A stretch of 64,000 nucleotides of DNA from Guptibacillus hwajinpoensis (GTDB taxonomy: Bacteria; Bacillota; Bacilli; Bacillales; Bacillaceae_O). The first letter of the stretch is position 1; the number at the start of each line of letters is the position of its first letter. The position numbers were made by a program, and so were the translations under genes. The notes beneath the pieces were generated by a model that saw nothing but the letters and a program-made list of their open reading frames with translations, was not told the origin of the DNA and did not search any database. Positions 62,107 through 64,000 of the stretch are shown in pieces. The DNA is taken from NCBI GenBank assembly GCA_016841765.1, contig JAENYN010000023.1, positions 1-64,000 on the forward strand, read 5' to 3'.

Positions 62107-62346
62107 ATGAGTGAAGTACAAGTAGTAAAATCAGTAGATGCCCGCGGTTCTTATTGCCCTGGTCCATTGATGGAACTGATTAAGAGTGTAAAAGCTGTAG
62201 GCGTAGGCGATGTAGTGGAAGTCATCTCCAACGATGAAGGTTCAGCAAAAGACATCCCTGAATGGGCAAACAAAATGGGCCATGAAGTGGCATTCAATGA
62301 CCAGGTAGAAGATTACTGGAAAATCGGCGTCCGCAAAATGCGCTAA
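62107..62346 (+). CDS. TusA-like sulfurtransferase
   Basis: A 79-residue sulfur carrier of the SirA/TusA family. The Cys17-Pro-Gly-Pro motif in GSYCPGPLMELIK holds the persulfide. GDVVEVISNDEGSAKDIPEWANKMGHEV is the family body. AAAGGAGGA precedes the ATG at 62107. It should pass sulfane sulfur between the DsrE-like protein and the flavoprotein (inference from context). Confidence 0.9.
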   Translation: MSEVQVVKSVDARGSYCPGPLMELIKSVKAVGVGDVVEVISNDEGSAKDIPEWANKMGHEVAFNDQVEDYWKIGVRKMR

Positions 62347-62378
62347 AGCGCTATTGGGAGAAAGGAGGCTTCACACCC

Positions 62379-63515
62379 ATGAAGAAAATTGTGATTCTTG
62401 GAGGCGGAACAGCAGGCACAATGGTGGCCAACCGCCTTTCCCGCCAACTTGGCGATAAAATCAAAAATAAAGAAGTCGAAGTGCTGCTCGTATCCAACAC
62501 AGATAAGCACATTTACCAGCCAGGCTTTCTTTTCATCACATTCAATGAAAAAATGCCGGAACACTTCACGCGCAAACAGCAGGACCTCCTGCACCGCAAC
62601 GTGAAAATGGTTTACGATGACGTCAGAAAAATTGAGCCGGAGAAGAACCGCCTTGTTTCTGATAAAACAACCTACAACTACGACTACCTTGTGATTGCAA
62701 CAGGCTCTGTTCCGAACTTTGACAGCATTCCTGGCTTGAAAGATGCCGCTCACAACTTCTATACAATGGATGGCGCCATTAAGCTGCGCGATACCCTTGC
62801 ATCATTTGAAGGCGGTAAAATCCTGCTTGCAGTCGATGTTCCGCACAAATGCCCGGCAGCACCACTGGAAATCACCTTGATGATGGATGACTACTTCCGC
62901 AAGCGCGGCATCCGTGACAAAGTCGATATTCAATATACGTATCCGATCGGGCGGATCCATTCCCTCCAGCCGGTGGCAGAGTGGGCCAACCCTGAGTTTG
63001 CAAGCCGAAACATCAATGCCGAAACCTTCTTCAATATGGAAGAAGTCGATCCGGAACGCAAAGTCGCCCTTACAATGGACGGCAGCGAGCATTCTTACGA
63101 CCTGCTCATTTCCGTACCGGCCCATACCGGCGCTCAAGTCATCCTTGATTCAGGACTTGGCGACGAAGGCGGATTCATTCCGACCGACCGCCACACCCTG
63201 AAAATGGAAGGTTCCGATAACGTTTACGTTCTCGGCGATGCAACAAACCTGCCAATCAGTAAGGCCGGATCAACAGCACACTACCAGAGCGAAAGCCTTG
63301 TTCCGAACATCATCAACAGAATCAATGGAATTGCTGAAACACACATGTATGACGGCAAGGTCGCCTGCTTCCTTGAAAACAGTCTCCATGATGCAAGCTA
63401 TATTACGTTCGACTATAACCATCCTCCAAAGCCAGCAACAACGTCCGAGCTGCTTCACTGGTTTAAAGGCGTATACAATGAAATCTACTGGCTCAATGTG
63501 AGAGGAATTATGTAA
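62379..63515 (+). CDS. Sulfide:quinone oxidoreductase-like flavoprotein
   Basis: A 378-residue FAD-dependent pyridine-nucleotide-disulfide-oxidoreductase-fold protein. The FAD site is GGGTAGTMVANRL (residues 8-20); ATGS at 107-110 and YVLGDATNLPISKAGSTAHYQ complete it. Cys158 in PHKCPAAPLE and Cys330 correspond to the redox pair of SQR proteins. It has no membrane helices and probably binds the membrane peripherally. It may oxidise sulfide, with sulfur taken by TusA/DsrE. The ATG follows AAAGGAGG, 32 bp after the tusA-like gene. Confidence 0.87.
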   Translation: MKKIVILGGGTAGTMVANRLSRQLGDKIKNKEVEVLLVSNTDKHIYQPGFLFITFNEKMPEHFTRKQQDLLHRNVKMVYDDVRKIEPEKNRLVSDKTTYNYDYLVIATGSVPNFDSIPGLKDAAHNFYTMDGAIKLRDTLASFEGGKILLAVDVPHKCPAAPLEITLMMDDYFRKRGIRDKVDIQYTYPIGRIHSLQPVAEWANPEFASRNINAETFFNMEEVDPERKVALTMDGSEHSYDLLISVPAHTGAQVILDSGLGDEGGFIPTDRHTLKMEGSDNVYVLGDATNLPISKAGSTAHYQSESLVPNIINRINGIAETHMYDGKVACFLENSLHDASYITFDYNHPPKPATTSELLHWFKGVYNEIYWLNVRGIM

Positions 63516-63528
63516 GGGGGTGTCACAC

Positions 63529-64000
63529 ATGGAAACTCCTATCGCTTCTAAGGAAAAAGACCGTTTAGACGATACAAAAGAATTTGCATCTGTAGCCCTC
63601 AATTCCTTAACAAATGAAATGGTAACAGACCTGGCCGGAAAAGCAGTTCAAGCGGTTGAATTGATGGATGACATTCTGCAGCCCGAAACCATATCACTTA
63701 TGAAAAAGCTCCCTGAAGTCAGCAAGAGCCTTGAAGGAACACTTGCAACAGTGAAACGCCTCGAAGAATCAGGCACACTTCAGACACTAAGTGAAATGGG
63801 CGAAATGGTTGCTACCATGAAAGCATCGATGACAACACCGATGATCACAGATATGGTAGAAAAAGCGATCGGCGGCGTCGAAATGGCAGACGAAATCGTC
63901 CAGCATGGCTCACTTGAACTCGTCCAGGGCATGAGCAAAGCATTCGCCGAAGCACGCCATGACCGCGAAACAGCTGACAAACCAATGACAACAATGCAAA
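63529..64000 (+). CDS. DUF1641 protein, cut by the right edge
   Basis: The start is ATG after AAGGGGGTG, 13 bp past the flavoprotein gene, and 157 codons are visible without a stop. The protein is helical and acidic, with LMDDILQPETISLMKKLPEVSKSLEGTLATVKRLEESGTLQTLSEMGEMV. DUF1641 proteins travel with SQR-like flavoproteins and with formate dehydrogenases in bacilli (for example YrhD), and may be an accessory or membrane-docking subunit. It is the fourth gene of the sulfur operon; the operon may go on. Confidence 0.85.
   Translation, partial: METPIASKEKDRLDDTKEFASVALNSLTNEMVTDLAGKAVQAVELMDDILQPETISLMKKLPEVSKSLEGTLATVKRLEESGTLQTLSEMGEMVATMKASMTTPMITDMVEKAIGGVEMADEIVQHGSLELVQGMSKAFAEARHDRETADKPMTTMQ

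Overview
The window reads as a stretch of chromosome from an endospore-forming, low-to-moderate GC Bacillaceae. The evidence is Shine-Dalgarno sites close to AAGGAGG, frequent TTG/GTG starts, spore genes (gamma-type SASP sspE, sspK, pdaA, the yfh small proteins) and local gene order like two blocks of the Bacillus subtilis chromosome. The species cannot be fixed from the sequence. I see no rRNA, functional tRNA, CRISPR array or prophage.

Block 1 (about 0.1-33 kb) follows the B. subtilis ygaE-ygaD-ygaC-ygaB-sspE-fabL-yfhS-mutY-yfhP-yfhJ-sspK-yfhH-recX-yfhF-yfhE-yfhD neighbourhood. It is interrupted by accessory cargo: a glutamate synthase large subunit next to gsaB, an AT-rich alpha/beta hydrolase, an app-type peptide ABC operon (order D-F-A-B-C), an SRAP protein, two short-chain dehydrogenases, a solitary IS200/IS605-type tnpB, an amidohydrolase and a GNAT acetyltransferase behind a tRNA-like leader.

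Block 2 (about 34-51 kb) follows yfjO-yfjP-pdaA-yfjT-yfkD-yfkE-yfkF-yfkH-yfkJ. Inserted here are a MATE pump, an OsmC protein, a CDF metal exporter, a thioredoxin-like protein, an EamA transporter, a P1B-4 metal ATPase with a Fur/PerR-like operator, and a maltose-type O-acetyltransferase. Between the blocks is a doxX gene with two Rex/Fnr-type operators and a cluster of five DnaA boxes.

The right part (about 51-64 kb) is metabolic: a glutamine-type ABC transporter (glnHPQ), a sodium/alanine-type symporter, a formate/nitrite transporter with a nearly ideal Rex operator, a cytoplasmic type I pullulanase, a FAD oxidoreductase convergent with a ZIP-like membrane protein, and a sulfur operon (DsrE-like, TusA-like, sulfide:quinone-reductase-like, DUF1641) preceded by a perfect TGTGA-N6-TCACA site. 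The shared operator shape suggests that FNT, DoxX and the sulfur operon respond to the redox or oxygen state.

Intergenic DNA is unusually rich in repeats. There are two dispersed families with three copies each, one 426-bp element with inverted ends, two families of long perfect palindromes, a 51-bp-period hairpin array and a 66-bp-period array. The strongest candidate for something undescribed is the leader of the GNAT gene at about 31.3-31.45 kb. It folds as a tRNA cloverleaf with a stunted anticodon arm and is followed by mutually exclusive hairpins that cover the ribosome binding site.
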